Shown piece by piece: positions 7,049 to 7,838 of a DNA stretch of 7,838 nt. The DNA is from Gammaproteobacteria bacterium (lineage in GTDB: Bacteria > Pseudomonadota > Gammaproteobacteria > HTCC5015). Within the stretch, counting starts at the first letter, position 1; every line of letters begins with the position of its first letter. Both the position numbers and the translations under genes were made by a program. The stretch is from positions 1 to 7,838 of the forward strand of contig JAHDBX010000028.1 of assembly GCA_020630145.1 (NCBI GenBank), written 5' to 3'. The notes under the pieces were generated by a model. It did no database searches and was not told where the DNA came from. It worked only from the letters and a program-made list of their open reading frames with translations.

Positions 7049-7282
7049 ATGATGTCTACAACGGAATTTACAGATCTAGCAGGGCATTTATTCGAAGTTA
7101 TCCCTACGCAAGGCAATGGCCATATTGGCTTTTTAAAGCAGTGTGAAGGGCGCCCAGACCTATATGAAGTGATTGATGATGAAGGTAAGTGCCGTTATTT
7201 CAAAGCTAAAGTTAATGGTAGTGGTTGTTATATTGAGGTTACTGGCGAGCTTGAAATGGTTTCAGATACTAAAATCGCATAG
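7049..7282 (+). CDS. Small soluble protein of unknown function
   Basis: I do not recognise this 77-residue protein. It has no signal peptide, membrane segment or known motif. It appears acidic overall and rich in short alternating hydrophobic/polar stretches (HLFEVIPT, GHIGFLKQ, LYEVIDD, CRYFKAKV, CYIEVTGELEMV), suggesting a small all-beta fold (inference). Two Cys residues (C48, C60) lie 12 apart; a third is at about position 32. Evidence that it is a real gene: a strong, well-placed Shine-Dalgarno, an ordinary amino-acid composition, a neat fit between xseA and the guaB promoter, and no competing frame. It is divergent from xseA, shares a 90-base intergenic region with it, and ends just before the guaB promoter. 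I see no good promoter match of its own and no terminator behind it, so read-through into guaB is possible. Confidence 0.75.
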   Translation: MMSTTEFTDLAGHLFEVIPTQGNGHIGFLKQCEGRPDLYEVIDDEGKCRYFKAKVNGSGCYIEVTGELEMVSDTKIA

Positions 7283-7288
7283 TTTAGG

Positions 7289-7318
7289 TTTACCCGCTCT
7301 TACTCTATAAGGTATAAT
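7289..7318 (+). promoter_or_regulatory. Candidate sigma-70 promoter of guaB
   Basis: A perfect -10 box TATAAT (7313-7318) lies 18 bases after TTTACC (7289-7294, four of six to the -35 consensus). The bases just after the -10, GCTGTCGC, are GC-rich, the discriminator type seen at promoters repressed by ppGpp and DksA; E. coli guaB is known to be growth-rate and stringently controlled. The likely start site is near 7325. The promoter begins seven bases after the stop codon of the small upstream gene. Confidence 0.65.
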
Positions 7319-7324
7319 GCTGTC

Positions 7325-7346
7325 GCTAATCAGGTAGGTGGTTAGC
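7325..7346 (+). promoter_or_regulatory. Hairpin at the predicted 5' end of the guaB transcript
   Basis: GCTAATC (7325-7331) can pair with GGTTAGC (7340-7346) as a 7-bp stem with one G-U pair and an 8-base loop, AGGTAGGT. It coincides with the predicted transcription start, so it could be a 5'-terminal stabilising stem-loop. The purine-rich loop resembles a Shine-Dalgarno and could instead pair with CCTCC at 7361-7365. I do not recognise a known riboswitch in the roughly 90-base leader. Confidence 0.35.
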
Positions 7347-7412
7347 CATTCCAATGCTTTCCTCCGCTGAATACCCAAAAATACATTTTATTATCAAACT
7401 TAAAGGTTTTAG

Positions 7413-7838
<426 letters not shown>

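Overview
The window reads as ordinary chromosome of a gammaproteobacterium. The evidence is the pairing dksA-gluQ (RNA polymerase factor plus glutamyl-Q-tRNA(Asp) synthetase), xseA lying head-to-head near guaB, and protein sequences that line up with the Escherichia coli versions down to catalytic and zinc-binding residues. The base composition looks moderately AT-rich by eye. A marine lineage related to Cellvibrionales is a guess from the general style of the proteins, not something the sequence proves.

Layout from left to right. The 3'-truncated gluQ gene (1-726, minus) is preceded by a perfect 13-bp-stem hairpin that separates it from dksA (795-1355, minus). DksA carries an unusual lysine-rich, histone-H1-like N-terminal tail and has a good sigma-70-type promoter candidate of its own. 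Next on the same strand is a two-gene RND efflux system: the inner-membrane pump (1474-4566) and its lipoprotein adaptor (4573-5652). The adaptor start lies inside the 3' end of xseA, the large subunit of exonuclease VII (5627-6958, minus). Transcription therefore appears to run xseA, adaptor, pump, and possibly on into dksA and gluQ, since no convincing terminator is visible after the pump. To the right of a 90-bp divergent intergenic region, a 77-residue protein of unknown function (7049-7282, plus) is followed by a promoter, a short structured leader and the first 141 codons of guaB, IMP dehydrogenase (7416 onward, cut by the window end).

How the genes relate. DksA works with ppGpp, which is made from guanine nucleotides, and GuaB makes the first committed intermediate of GMP synthesis; the guaB promoter has a GC-rich stretch after its -10 box, as expected for a stringently controlled promoter (inference). 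GluQ modifies queuosine in tRNA(Asp), and in enterobacteria it is co-transcribed with dksA through an intervening terminator; the same architecture is visible here. The efflux pair has no obvious functional tie to exonuclease VII, and no outer-membrane channel or regulator gene lies nearby.

I found no mobile element, CRISPR array, RNA gene or clear new multi-gene system. The points most worth following are the DksA tail, the coupling of an efflux operon to xseA, the unknown 77-residue gene, and a possible upstream reading frame overlapping the guaB start codon. There is no gene-free stretch longer than about 135 bases.
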